From Phyto melanocephala (taxonomy: Eukaryota; Arthropoda; Insecta; Diptera; Rhinophoridae), in the NCBI GenBank assembly GCA_941918925.1, contig OW799234.1, positions 110,893,128 to 110,957,127 on the forward strand: a stretch of 64,000 bases of DNA, given 5' to 3'. The translations under genes were made by a program, and so were the position numbers. A model generated the notes under the pieces. That model saw nothing but the letters and a program-made list of their open reading frames with translations, had not been told where the DNA came from and made no database searches. This document shows, in pieces, positions 21,351 to 31,745 of the stretch (within the stretch, counting starts at the first letter, position 1; the number at the start of each line of letters is the position of its first letter).

Positions 21351-24300
21351 TTAGGTTTTGATCAAACTTTTATGGACTATTCGACCAGATATTGTTTTAA
21401 TAGTGTTGTTAAAATTTTCAGCTACTTTTTCTTCCTTATATCTAGGTGACAACTTAGTTCCTATTCTCTTATTAGTTTTAACATAGACTGTGTCTCCGAT
21501 GGAATACTGTCTGGGAGATGTTCGGTTTTTGTTATGGAATTCTAATTCTGCTTTTTGTTTATCTTTTAATTTTTGTATGTGAATTTTTCTTTCCTCTATG
21601 AGGTTCTCCGGCTTCATTCTTCCAAAAAATGAGTCCACAGGTCTTTTTCCGGTAGTAGAGTGAACAGAACGATTATACCTGCTAACAGATATTTCAAGCA
21701 GTTCTTTAAATGAGTCGTGAATTTTTTCTGCCTTCACGCATCGCATTATTTCGGAGAGTGTTGAGTGGAACCTTTCAATTTGTCCGTTGACCGTGCTGGT
21801 ATAGGGTGGAGCTTTAAATATCTTAATGCCAAATTGGTTTTCTAGCATATGCTTTATTGGTGCAGATCCTAGTGATTTTTCATTATCTATAACTACTCTT
21901 TCAGGAGGTCCTAGTGTTACTATAATTTCACGCAGTGGTTCCTTGATATCTTGTGTTGATCTAGATTTAATAATTTTTGCCGTTACGTACTTCGAGAATT
22001 TGTCTATGGCTGTTAATACGGCGTTTTGGTTAGTGAGATAAATATCCAGATGCACTATTTGTCCCGGATATTCAGGTATTGGTGTTTCATTCAATAGTGG
22101 TTTTGATGGGTGTCTATCATATTTTTGCTCCTTACACGTTTTACATTGCTTAACTATTTTTTTTATCTTGGCATGCATTTTTGGGAAGTAAACTCTTTCG
22201 ATTAATTGAATCCTGTTTTCAGTAGCGTTACGGTGCGCTCGCTGGTGTTCGTTCAGTATTTCTTTTTCCTGGTCGCCTACGTCTGTTACATCTCTTACAA
22301 TTTTTCGAGCAAATCTGGTACGGTAGTTGGAAAAGTTTTCGGGATAAATTTCTTGTATCTTTCCGAGAATATGCTCAGTGGTGTTCAATCCATTTTTTAC
22401 TGAAGGATTCAAGTATTTTTTTAGAATTGCCATTAATTTTGCTTTAGTATAATCGGTTTCATAAATAATGTGTCGGTGGAACGTAGGAAATACTATTTGA
22501 AACTCGTATGATTGTTCTTGTCCAAGTTTTAAGAAAATTTGATTTTTGAATACGTTGATTGGTTCATTGACTATTGGAATGAGATGATGTGACGATGTGT
22601 CATCACTATGAGCAGTAGCGGTCATTGCGTTTATTTGAGGAGGTCGTGATAGGGCATCGGCAACAACGTTCATTCGTCCTGGTTTATAAAATAATTCGTA
22701 GTTGTGCTCTTCGAGGATAGCCTTCCACCGTTTCATCTTGTTATTATTGTTTTTGCTGCTTAACGCATACGTTAAGGGCTGGTGGTCGGTAAATATTTTT
22801 ATTTTGGCTGAACCGTAGAGATAATTTCTTAAAGAGGTGAGAGCCCAGATAATCGCAAGCATCTCTTTCTCGTTCGTAGCATAATGCTCTTCCGCTTTGC
22901 TGAGTGTTCTGGATATAAACATTATGGGTCGATCATTTTGGGCTAGAACTGCTCCCAGAGCATACTCTGATGCATCTGTTGTCAACTGAAACTCCTTCGT
23001 AAAATCTGGATAGTGAAGCATTACTTCTTCTGTGAGTGCTGATTTTATTTTGTTAAGTGCCTCAGTTGCGTCACTGTTTAGTTTTATTGGCGTTTTCTTA
23101 GAAATGTTTTTGGACGTCTGTCCTCCTTCCCCCCTTAGAAGGGTTGTCAGTGGTTTCGCCAGTTTGGCGTAATCCCTGACAAAACGTCTGTAATAACCTG
23201 AAAGACCAAGAAAGGATCTTAAATCTTTCAGCGTTTTTGGTGTAGGGAAGTTTGTGATGGCCTCAACTTTTGCGGGGTTAGTTTTTATACCGTTTTCTGA
23301 TACGATAAAGCCCAGAAATTCAACGTGGTTCTTTAAGAATTCGCATTTGTCGACTTGAACCTTCATATTAGCATCACAAAGGGTTTCGAAGATAATTTTT
23401 ATGTCTTCTAAATGACTTTGTTTATCTTTGCTGAATATTATTATGTCGTCTATGTAGACGAAACATCGTTTCCCAATGTGATTCCTCAAAATATCATCTA
23501 GCGTTCGCTGGAAGATGGAAGGTGCATTTTTTAGTCCGAATGGCAGACGAGTAAACTCGTATTTGCCATTGTTGACTGAAAAAGCGGTTTTTTCAATGTC
23601 AGATTCCTTTAAAGGAATTTGGTGAAACCCGCTCTTCAGGTCTACGATTGAAAAATATTTATTCTGCCCCAGTTGTGACAGTACCTCATTAATCTCAGGT
23701 ATTGGGTATTTGTCCGCAATTGTGATCGTGTTTAATTTACGGTAGTCGATCACCATTCTAAACTTTTTCTCCTTGGACTGGTCTAATTTTTTTGGAACGA
23801 TCCACACAGGGGAGTTGTAAGGGGATCGCGATGCTCTTATAATACCATCGTTAAGTAATTTTTCTATTTGCGAATTTATTTCATCTTTAAGATGCATTGA
23901 GTAGGGGTATGATTTGCTATAGACTGGTGTATCGGAATTCGTACGGATTTCGCCCGTAACTTTAGTGGTATAAGTCAGCTTTTCATTCGGTTCGGTGAAA
24001 AGTTCTGGAAATTGGTCTATTATTTTCGAAAGTTCTGCTCTTGTTTCGATATCAAGGTGTTGCGATTGGATGTTAATTGAGTTGATATCTTGAGAGTGAA
24101 ATTGTCTCAATCGAAATTTGAGGTTTTTAATTTTCAAAATGTCTTTCTTGGTATCAATTATGGCCGATAACTCTTTAAGTGTATCGTTGCCTAGGATTGC
24201 ATCGAAAGAAGAAAATAAGGGGAGGATGTAAAATGTAATAGTGTTGCTAAGTCCAAAAAGATTAGCTTTTATATGATGAGTGATTTTAATATTACCTGCA

Positions 24301-24455
24301 ACGGAATTTGCAGTGAATGGTTTTTCGTTTCTTGTTGGTTTTGATATAATTTCGGATTTTATGTAGTTCTTGTTGGATCCAGTGTCTATCAGTATTTTAA
24401 GCAGTTTCCCATTCCTCATTCGACATTCTAAGTATGGCAATGAGGAAGTCCTCAT
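21351..24455 (-). CDS. pol: Errantivirus Pol: protease, reverse transcriptase, RNase H, integrase
   Basis: 1034 codons from the overlapping ATG. Aspartic protease with DTG at 24-26; reverse transcriptase at about 205-380 with YIDD at 334-337; RNase H near 490-600 starting at the LTTDAS block and including FTDHQPL; zinc-binding HHCC of integrase with H737, H741, C771, C774; and the integrase core with D804, D857 and E894. It processes and copies the element RNA in cytoplasmic particles and inserts the DNA in the nucleus. The frame overlaps the end of gag by 4 bases. Translation most likely enters by -1 slippage at 24458-24464 rather than at this ATG. All catalytic residues are present. Confidence 0.92.
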   Translation of the reverse strand: MRTSSLPYLECRMRNGKLLKILIDTGSNKNYIKSEIISKPTRNEKPFTANSVAGNIKITHHIKANLFGLSNTITFYILPLFSSFDAILGNDTLKELSAIIDTKKDILKIKNLKFRLRQFHSQDINSINIQSQHLDIETRAELSKIIDQFPELFTEPNEKLTYTTKVTGEIRTNSDTPVYSKSYPYSMHLKDEINSQIEKLLNDGIIRASRSPYNSPVWIVPKKLDQSKEKKFRMVIDYRKLNTITIADKYPIPEINEVLSQLGQNKYFSIVDLKSGFHQIPLKESDIEKTAFSVNNGKYEFTRLPFGLKNAPSIFQRTLDDILRNHIGKRCFVYIDDIIIFSKDKQSHLEDIKIIFETLCDANMKVQVDKCEFLKNHVEFLGFIVSENGIKTNPAKVEAITNFPTPKTLKDLRSFLGLSGYYRRFVRDYAKLAKPLTTLLRGEGGQTSKNISKKTPIKLNSDATEALNKIKSALTEEVMLHYPDFTKEFQLTTDASEYALGAVLAQNDRPIMFISRTLSKAEEHYATNEKEMLAIIWALTSLRNYLYGSAKIKIFTDHQPLTYALSSKNNNNKMKRWKAILEEHNYELFYKPGRMNVVADALSRPPQINAMTATAHSDDTSSHHLIPIVNEPINVFKNQIFLKLGQEQSYEFQIVFPTFHRHIIYETDYTKAKLMAILKKYLNPSVKNGLNTTEHILGKIQEIYPENFSNYRTRFARKIVRDVTDVGDQEKEILNEHQRAHRNATENRIQLIERVYFPKMHAKIKKIVKQCKTCKEQKYDRHPSKPLLNETPIPEYPGQIVHLDIYLTNQNAVLTAIDKFSKYVTAKIIKSRSTQDIKEPLREIIVTLGPPERVVIDNEKSLGSAPIKHMLENQFGIKIFKAPPYTSTVNGQIERFHSTLSEIMRCVKAEKIHDSFKELLEISVSRYNRSVHSTTGKRPVDSFFGRMKPENLIEERKIHIQKLKDKQKAELEFHNKNRTSPRQYSIGDTVYVKTNKRIGTKLSPRYKEEKVAENFNNTIKTISGRIVHKSLIKT

Positions 24456-25834
24456 TCTAAAAAATGAATGTCGCTCAGGCTTGTTATTATTTCGTCTTCG
24501 GAATCTATTGTCGCCATGTTGGTTTGATGTTCAAGTGGTTCTTCGGGGTATTGGTAGTCTTCTTCTGTCAAGGAATCTTCTTCAAATTGATAGCTTTCAA
24601 CGTTTCCTTGTGGTGGGTGATCTAGGGGTTTTGTTTTAATATGGTAATTGCGTTGAATTTTATTGGGTGGTTCGTGTTGAGATGTTTGTTGCATCTGTTG
24701 AGGTATTTTCCACTTTCTGTTTTCGACAGGTCTGTTCATGTAGTTAACGTTTTTTGTTCTCAAGCTTTCGTCTATTTCCATAGGTTGTGGGCGTGGTGCA
24801 GGTTTTGGTGGTCGTTGAGGCAGTGCATAACTACGTTGTTGATAGTTTCCCTGATTAAAGTTCATATGTTGTCGTTGCATGAAATTGGGAGTGAATTGAT
24901 ATCTCTGTGGATTTTGATGAGAGTGTGTTAGATGAGGTGCAAAATTTTTTTGTACCTGTTGCATTATATGCCTTCTTGGTGGTAGCACTACCGGTGGTCT
25001 TTGATTCCTTCCTGACAGTGAGTTCCTGTCAGTCTGGTTGTCTAGTTTTTGACATAAATATAGAGCGTGCGGTAGGTCTTTGGGCTCACGGACGCCGAGT
25101 AATCTTGGTAGATCACCTCTAAGGCCCCTGATAAATGTATCCAGGGCTTTTTCCCTGTATGTTTGAGTCAATAGTTTAATTGACTCGTTGCTGGCTTCCA
25201 TGCACGAAATTTTACTGAGGATTAGCGTCAAATGCGCATAAACCGCTTGATAAAAGTCGTTAATCGATAAGTTGCCTTGCGTCAACGACAGTAGTTGGTA
25301 TTCTAATGTTTTTAAATCGCGTTGGTCTCCATAATGATGAGTTAGGCATGCTGCAATAGCCTTCCATTCGAGTGGTGTATTATACGCCTCTAGGGCTGCA
25401 TCTGCTTCGCCTACTATTTTATTTCTGATAGTCATGATAATAGCGTAGTATTTGGGAGTGCCTTTAGAATTCTCATATAGGGTTAGCACTCTTTCAATAC
25501 TTTTTCTCCAAGAGCTAAATTCGGTATGTTTCCCTGAAAAGTCCCTCAAACTCTTTACTATATCTGGTACTTTCTCTAAACCCTCAAGATCATTATTGTA
25601 TCTCTCATCGATCACTTGATCGGGTAGATTAGCAAATTCCTGAGTGGGATTAATAATATTATTGACTAGGGTCCTACCTTCAGTCAAAAACAACTGTCTC
25701 AGGGAACCTAACAGGTTTGTCTGTAATTGATTAAATTGTTCCTGATTCATTCCCGCCGGTACAGGATTAATCATAGGAGAATTGCCTGGTTGGTTTAATA
25801 CCGGTGGTCGGATTAAATTATTTGGGTTTGCCAT
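24452..25834 (-). CDS. gag: Errantivirus Gag
   Basis: 460 codons upstream of pol. The N-terminal half is helical and capsid-like, with a conserved SLRDFSGK...F..W segment near residues 95-110. The C-terminal third is rich in Arg, Gln, Pro and Asn, with no CCHC zinc knuckle, as in other errantiviruses, whose Gag binds RNA by basic segments. The start ATG follows the 1.3-kb leader and is the first of a long open frame. Gag assembles the particle. Its last codons contain the slippery site that leads into pol, and the stop TGA overlaps the pol ATG. Confidence 0.9.
   Translation of the reverse strand: MANPNNLIRPPVLNQPGNSPMINPVPAGMNQEQFNQLQTNLLGSLRQLFLTEGRTLVNNIINPTQEFANLPDQVIDERYNNDLEGLEKVPDIVKSLRDFSGKHTEFSSWRKSIERVLTLYENSKGTPKYYAIIMTIRNKIVGEADAALEAYNTPLEWKAIAACLTHHYGDQRDLKTLEYQLLSLTQGNLSINDFYQAVYAHLTLILSKISCMEASNESIKLLTQTYREKALDTFIRGLRGDLPRLLGVREPKDLPHALYLCQKLDNQTDRNSLSGRNQRPPVVLPPRRHIMQQVQKNFAPHLTHSHQNPQRYQFTPNFMQRQHMNFNQGNYQQRSYALPQRPPKPAPRPQPMEIDESLRTKNVNYMNRPVENRKWKIPQQMQQTSQHEPPNKIQRNYHIKTKPLDHPPQGNVESYQFEEDSLTEEDYQYPEEPLEHQTNMATIDSEDEIITSLSDIHFLE
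24458..24464 (-). promoter_or_regulatory. -1 ribosomal frameshift heptamer T TTT TTA
   Basis: In the gag frame the codons read CAT TTT TTA GAA TGA. The heptamer T TTT TTA is therefore in the correct phase for simultaneous slippage, one sense codon before the gag stop. A -1 shift continues TTT TTT AGA ATG and enters the pol frame directly. The same heptamer type is used by lentiviruses. A downstream stimulatory structure was not assessed. Confidence 0.75.
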
Positions 25835-26143
25835 TTTTTTTCTGTCTCTTCACAATGAATTTATAGATAAAATGTTTTCCTAAAGATTCTTAGTTTATGT
25901 TTTTTATTTATTTGACAAATTTAATAAATTCCAAAAAAAAAAAAAATTTTACACTTGCAGTAATAAATATAATAATAAATTTCGATGAACAGTAATATTA
26001 TTATTTTTTAATAAGGTCTATTAAAAAAAATGTTTATGATGATAATTCATAATAACATAATAGTAAAACTTACAAAAGATAAATTAGTATTAGTTGCATA
26101 TTTTTATTTCTGGTTTTCTTCTAGATGGTTTTGTTGTTTTTGA

Positions 26144-26378
26144 TTGGGTTGTCTTCTTCGATGTGAGTTTTACCCTCAGTTGTTGTTGTTGTTGTTGTTA
26201 ATTAGGTTGTCTTCTTCGATGTGAGTTTTACCCTTAGTTAGTTGTTGTTGTTGTTGTTAATTGGGTTGTCTTCTTTGATGTGAGTTTTACCCTTAGTTAA
26301 TTGTTGTTGTTGTTGTTAATTGGGTTGTCTTCTTTGATGTGAGTTTTGCACTTAGTTAGTTGTTGTTGTTTGTTTTAG
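26144..26378 (-). repeat. Four ~59-bp tandem repeats in the leader
   Basis: Units start near 26146, 26204, 26263 and 26322. On the plus strand each contains GGTTGTCTTCTT(C/T)GATGTG, a GAGTTTTACCC-like block and a (GTT)n run. Units differ by a few bases and by the length of the GTT run. Confidence 0.85.
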
Positions 26379-26616
26379 TTTTTAGCTATTCTGTTCATAA
26401 AGCACTTGGAACATTATTTTAGTTTATGTTTGTGCCTTTTTTTTTTTTTATATAATTTTTATATAATTTTTTTTTTTTGTCCATTTATAAATTGATGCAC
26501 ATTGTTTTTTTTTTTTTTTTTTTTTTGAATTTTATAAAGTCTACTGTCTATTTTTTTATATTTTTATCTTTTACTAGAATATTTTAATTTTTATGGTTAT
26601 TCGCAATATTTTATTT

Positions 26617-26748
26617 AATCTTTTATCAGGATATTTAGATTGCTCTTTAAAGTTATTGAAGATAATTTATTTATTTCACAGCTTTGCAAGGACACTTTAT
26701 TTAATTTTTTATACGTTTTCCTTTATTTTGATCCTTTATAAGGATATT

Positions 26749-26782
<34 letters not shown>

Positions 26783-27069
26783 TTAAATTATTTTTCTTAA
26801 ATTTTAATCTTTACAGAAAGTATTTTTCTTCAATTTTAATCCTTTACAAGGATATTTAATTTTTGAAGTAAAATTTACTTTAATTAATTTAAACTGTTAA
26901 CTATTTAAACTATTTCCAATGTTTTCTTTGTAATCCCTTACAAGGATATTTTATTTTTTGAAGTTAAAGTATTTTAATGTTTCACTTTTATTCACTTTAA
27001 GGATATTAATTTAAATTATTAACTATTTAAACTGTTTCCAATGTTTTCTTTGTAATCCTTTACAAGGAT
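26617..27069 (-). repeat. Reiterated palindrome ATCCTT-N3-AAGGAT in the leader
   Basis: Clear copies lie at 26731-26745, 26839-26853, 26933-26947 (one mismatch) and 27055-27069. Degenerate ones lie near 26619 and 26996. Each is an inverted repeat with 6-bp arms around TAC or TAT. The last two sit in a ~120-bp duplicated unit. They could be protein-binding dyads or small RNA hairpins in the packaging leader. Confidence 0.75.
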
Positions 27070-27094
27070 ATTTTATTTTTTTGAAAACTTTTTT

Positions 27095-27114
27095 GGACTT
27101 TTGCTCGGGCGCCA
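27095..27114 (-). promoter_or_regulatory. Primer binding site
   Basis: The minus strand reads TGGCGCCCGAGCAAAAGTCC at the inner edge of the 5' LTR. The first ten bases match the sequence complementary to the 3' end of tRNA-Lys used by many retroviruses. The match weakens after that, so the exact tRNA is uncertain. Confidence 0.75.
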
Positions 27115-27430
27115 GTTAAATTAAAACACTTTTAATTTTGGTGAGTTCATGATTACAACTAACTTTATTTCAGCAATTTCTTTTCTTATAACAATAATTT
27201 GTCTACATCAGTAATGTTCATTTATTATTTTTTTACATTTTAATTTAATAAAGAATTCCACGAAAGCAAAGCAATTGCAACATAATCAGCAGACATAGCG
27301 TCAGCAGTTTTGCTTTACTTTTGTGTTTACAATATTCGGTAAGTAGAACAACATTTATTAAATTCCATAGAATTGCTAAAAAGCAGGAAGTAAATGAAGG
27401 TAAATAAAATTAAATAAAATTGTTGTTAAC
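27114..27430 (-). repeat. Errantivirus 5' LTR
   Basis: 317-bp direct repeat of 19481-19797, with no difference seen on reading. It would carry the promoter of the element. Adjacent outer sequence is one T (coding strand) followed by the TATA duplication. Confidence 0.92.
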
Positions 27431-27435
27431 ATATA

Positions 27436-30400
27436 TTATATTCATTACTAAATTAATTTTTTACAAAAAATGTATGCTAGTCTTGCCAACGTTTCCTCAA
27501 AAATGCCCCTAGGGCGCTGAGGACAAAAAAAATTATTGAATATTATAATGCAAATAAAAATAAATAAAAAAAAAATGAGTCATAAAATATCTCTCTACAG
27601 CAGTCCTTTATGGCGTGAATAAATAATTTTATTATCTCGAATTTTTCTGCTCCAGTCACATTTTCATTCAGAAACTTAAATTTTTTTGTGCAGCCCATAT
27701 TTAAGACTATCCTCTATGCCGTGAAGGCGATTCAGACTCTTTTCTTAAATGGGACAAAAAAAGAGAAATTTGCTTCAGACAAGAATAAGGCATAAACGTT
27801 CAAAATTAGTGATCGTTCTTCATTTGGTTAAAGTACTTTTTTATATGCTACGTAAAAAATAAAAAATAAATATTATTTTTAATTAAGAAATAAAAAAATT
27901 ATTAATTAAAATATTAATTGATTTTGATCCAATCATCAAAATGATACTTCATCATAAATGAAAAGTATAAGTTTTAGTTAAAAAAAATATTGCGAAAAAA
28001 ATTAAACTATAAAAATATTAAAACTAGTACGAATTTTTATAATTTTAAAAAATTATTTCAATTTATTTAATTTTGCCAATAAATTTGGAATTTATTTAAA
28101 TAAAAGGTTTATTATATTAGTAATAAAAATAATATAACCCATGTCAAATAAAATTGCTCGATAAAAAATTATACAGGTTCTTCAATTTATTTATATTGAG
28201 CATGAGCATACATGAAACATACATACATTTTCAATTACATTTTGCTTATTTTACTTCACGTTGCCATAAGAAAGTATCTACTTGCAAGTAGTGTATACGT
28301 ATGACTAACAAAAATCAGAAGAAATGCCAAAAAGAATTAAAATTTTTTTAAGTGGCTACACAGCACAGTCCAAGTTTATTTTTATGTCGTCAGTTAATAA
28401 ACTTCAAATAAATTCAAAATAACTAGGGCTACTTCAATACTTATGTTAAAACATTCATTCTAAATGAATACCTTTGCTTTTTCTCAATATTCTTTATATA
28501 AATATATATTTACATATTTATGCAAGAAATTCGCTGAATTTTTTATCACAATTGTATGAAATATAAGTGAGTTAACAAAATACTCAGTATTCGACAACAC
28601 TGTTTTCTGTCCTGCACTTTACTTGCCGTAAGTGGGTAAATTTTTTTTGCTTAAAAATTTCTTTGCAAGCTAAGTCGCAGGTAGCAAATGTGTGGTTGTG
28701 TTAGTAAAAAATTGTTAGAGTATTGGTTTTTTTCACTTGTACTTGCATGTGGCAACGTAGGGTTAAGTAAAAAATTTAATAGAAAGTAGGAACTGGTGGC
28801 ATAACCAAACGTCTTTTTTTTTAAATTAATGACCAACCTAGACATAAAGAAATTTTACTAGTAAAATGTCTTGATCAAATGAAAGGTGGGAATTAAAATA
28901 ATTACTTACCTATTCAGGACAAAATCCTGCAGAATATATATTGATTTCGTAAAAAAAGTTGAAGCCCTTTATTATATTTAGAACAAAGTCTTTTTTAAAC
29001 TTTGTATGTACTTACTAAAACTTTATCCTGCAGATTTGCAACAATATACTTGTAATATTCAGCTCTTTATTTAAAAAAAATCATAATTTTTTAAAATTAT
29101 CCTTCGAATCTATAAACAAATTATTAAAAAAAAAACATTTAGGCGAAAATGTTTTCTGTTTAGCTTCCGATTTAAATTTAGATACCAAAAATATTGAGTT
29201 TAATGAAATTCTAGGAATTTTTTTATTTCCATTGGAATTAAAGCTGTTACAACCTTTCCTTTGTACTAAACGCAAAAAAGGGGGAAAAAACGTTCAATTA
29301 AATATTAAAACAATTTGTTTTTTATTAACATTTTTAATAATATAATAATGCAAAAAAAGTATAGTATTTTGTATTAAAATTATGTACAACAAGACCGGTT
29401 TAATTTGCCATATGATTTGGTATGTCTTTAAAATCATTTTTTGTTGTTTCATTACACTGTTCAATTAAATGGTATTAAATGAGGTGTATTTTAATGTACA
29501 AGAACTTTATTCACACTGAAATATTTTAAGTGTAGTTGTGTTAAAGTTGCTTTGGTGCCAGCAAAAATTAAAAAACGCATTGAAATTTAAAAAGAAGCCC
29601 ACTGCGCACCAGCTAATGATTTATTTTGCAAAAAATTAAATAGGCATTGATGAATATACATGCGTATATAAAGGGCATAACTAGACCATTCTAAGGTGAG
29701 GGAGCTTCCAATTCCCCCAAACCAAAATTCTTTTTGACCTCCATAGAATTTGAAATAATTATAATAATTATATTAAATAAACATAAAAAAAAAAAACATA
29801 AAAAACATAAAAAGAAAAAATATTTAGTTACGCCAATGTGTGCCAAAATTAAAAGACGAATTAACAGAATTATTTAATAATACAACTGTCTTGTTTGAAA
29901 TTGTGTAATATGGATAATGTGAATTACAAATTCAAATTGTCATCACCTGGAGCCAGATGAGACCCAGTAACTTCTTCCCAATTAGTGTCCGGTTTTACGG
30001 ATAACAATCTCATATCTAGCGGGAGCTTTAAACATCACTTAGACAGTTTAATTTTTCTTTTTTGAAAAAATTAAAATAAAAATTATTTAAATGGGTTATG
30101 AATCGATTAACATTTGATATTATAGTGCAAGCTTGGCACGTCGCAAGGTTGAAATATGATTATTGTAAAATAAAATTGTGCCCCTATTAAAATAAATTAG
30201 TAAAATTACTGGGTTATGTCGACATCTAATCATTATCCTTAAAAATATTATTTTTAAAATAATTAATATTTATTACACAATATAATTTTTTAAACAATGA
30301 TGTGTGGTAAAATTACTTTCAATTTCATTATGTCCGTTACAAAATGGAAATTTTAACAATGATACTATTTTTATGTCATTCAAAGGATATTAAAACTAAT

Positions 30401-30736
30401 TCGAGCATTTCCATACATCACTCAGTATAAGAGGATTAAAAACCATAAAATCTTAAAACATATAAAAAGAAAACAAAAATTTAAATATTTAAAAACATAA
30501 AAGACAATCACACATACAAAACCGGCTTTAACATTTCCCACGTTAAATAACAAGCAGCCTAGAAATTCTCTAAAGAGAAAATGTTAATTTACAAACATAT
30601 AACACCTATACCTTGTTTTACATGTTTTTGATCTTAATGCCAAAACACAATTGCGTCTGAAACTACAAACAAAATTATTGGCAAAAGAGCATGCTGCATA
30701 ATTACATGTATGGCAGTACGTAACGTCATATGCTAT
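27436..30736. other. AT-rich intergenic DNA with one MITE relic
   Basis: No gene recognised. About 27850-28100, in reverse orientation, resembles the right half of the MITE at 7065-7683 (a TTTTGATGATTGGA-like core and TTAATTAA words) but lacks its ends. The blocks at 28560-28840 and 29690-30050 are less AT-rich, with no protein assignable. Confidence 0.5.
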
Positions 30737-31745
30737 AATTTTTACACCCTTCACCTGTAGTGCCAAGGCTTTAATTAACTTTGTCATTCCGTTTGTAATT
30801 TATACAATATTTATTTTCGACCCCAAAAAAGTATACATTTTCTGAAAGCTTATGATTAAAGGAATCGATTTAACCATGTCCGTCTGTCCGTATGCTGATA
30901 AAAATTAACTTCATGAAGCACATATTGCAGAGATCTGTGTGCAGCATCAATTCTTTATAATCACCCGCAAAAAATCGCTTTTTAAATCCAGTTAAATTTG
31001 TCTGAGATGTGAGAAAATAAACATGGCTAACTTTGTTTTTCCCTATTTTTGACTTTAAATAAATATTTTTCAGCCCTAGGATAGGTTTATGACATGCCTC
31101 TAGGCCTATTTGTAAAACATTTCGCACAAATCGGTAAAGTTATAGCAAAAATATTTTCTTATTATAAGTTTTTAATAAATATAAAAAGTTACTGAAGCCA
31201 GTTAATTTTTGCGATATACTAAAGACACAAAATATAAGCCGTAGTCTCGGATTTTAGTTCTGAGAAAAACTGACAAATGGGTTAAAAACTAATTGAGTTA
31301 TAAGCACAAAAATACAACTACTTCGGTTTTTTCCTAAAGGGGGGGGGGTCAATATAGATATTAAAAGAACACTATAATCAAATACAAAATTCAAGATGGC
31401 TGCCACTACAAAATGGCTTACAGTAAATTTATATATGGGTCAAAACCAGTAATTAAAAATGTAATCACCTCAATATTGATATTTAATGTAGGGCTTGACT
31501 AGTGCAATATAGTAAATTGTTGAAAAGTAAGAACTAAAATGGTGCATTAAACAAACCTGCGAATGATTTTTTATGAACCCAATCGGGCTTGACTAGTAGA
31601 ATACAGCTATCTATTTTAAAAGTTAGAAGTCAAACACGGCGTCGGAAGTAATAAAGCATATCAAGGCTAAACTATGATATGGTCACTATACGTTTGCGCA
31701 TGCTGCTGAAGGGTATTATCAGATTCGACACTATCAATTTGTTAA
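30737..31745 (-). repeat. ~1-kb interspersed repeat, copy C
   Basis: On the minus strand the head carries GTGTCGAATCTGATAATACC and CTTCAG, and the tail a TATACTTTTTTGGGGTCGAA block and GTGAAGGGTGTA. It shares this layout with copies A, B and E. The ACAAGTAAG start is damaged. A run of nine G at about 31339-31348 lies inside. Confidence 0.7.

Larger units (their letters stand above)
25835..27095 (-). other. Errantivirus untranslated leader
   Basis: A ~1.26-kb region between primer binding site and gag, without an open frame. It holds two repeat systems, annotated separately, and poly-T tracts (26500-26526, 26752-26781). In gypsy the equivalent region carries the Su(Hw) insulator. Here only one TGCATA core is seen (near 26095), so that particular insulator is not present. 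Confidence 0.75.
19481..27431 (-). mobile_element. Structurally complete gypsy-type errantivirus (insect endogenous retrovirus)
   Basis: About 7.95 kb, with two 317-bp LTRs, a primer binding site, gag, pol and env in order, and a polypurine tract. TATA flanks both sides (19477-19480 and 27432-27435), the 4-bp alternating pyrimidine-purine target typical of this genus. The LTRs start AGTTAACAAC on the coding strand, like Drosophila gypsy. All three frames are open. The left and right LTRs look identical by eye over 317 bp, which implies a recent insertion. The first base of the 5' LTR is T instead of A (27431). It sits about 17 kb upstream of asense in opposite orientation. Confidence 0.93.

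Noticed and set aside
24370..25122. Plus-strand frames across the gag region
   Set aside because: Antisense shadows of errantivirus gag with no family motif.
25835..27095. Su(Hw)-type gypsy insulator in the leader
   Set aside because: Only one TGCATA core was found; the repeated motifs are of a different sequence.
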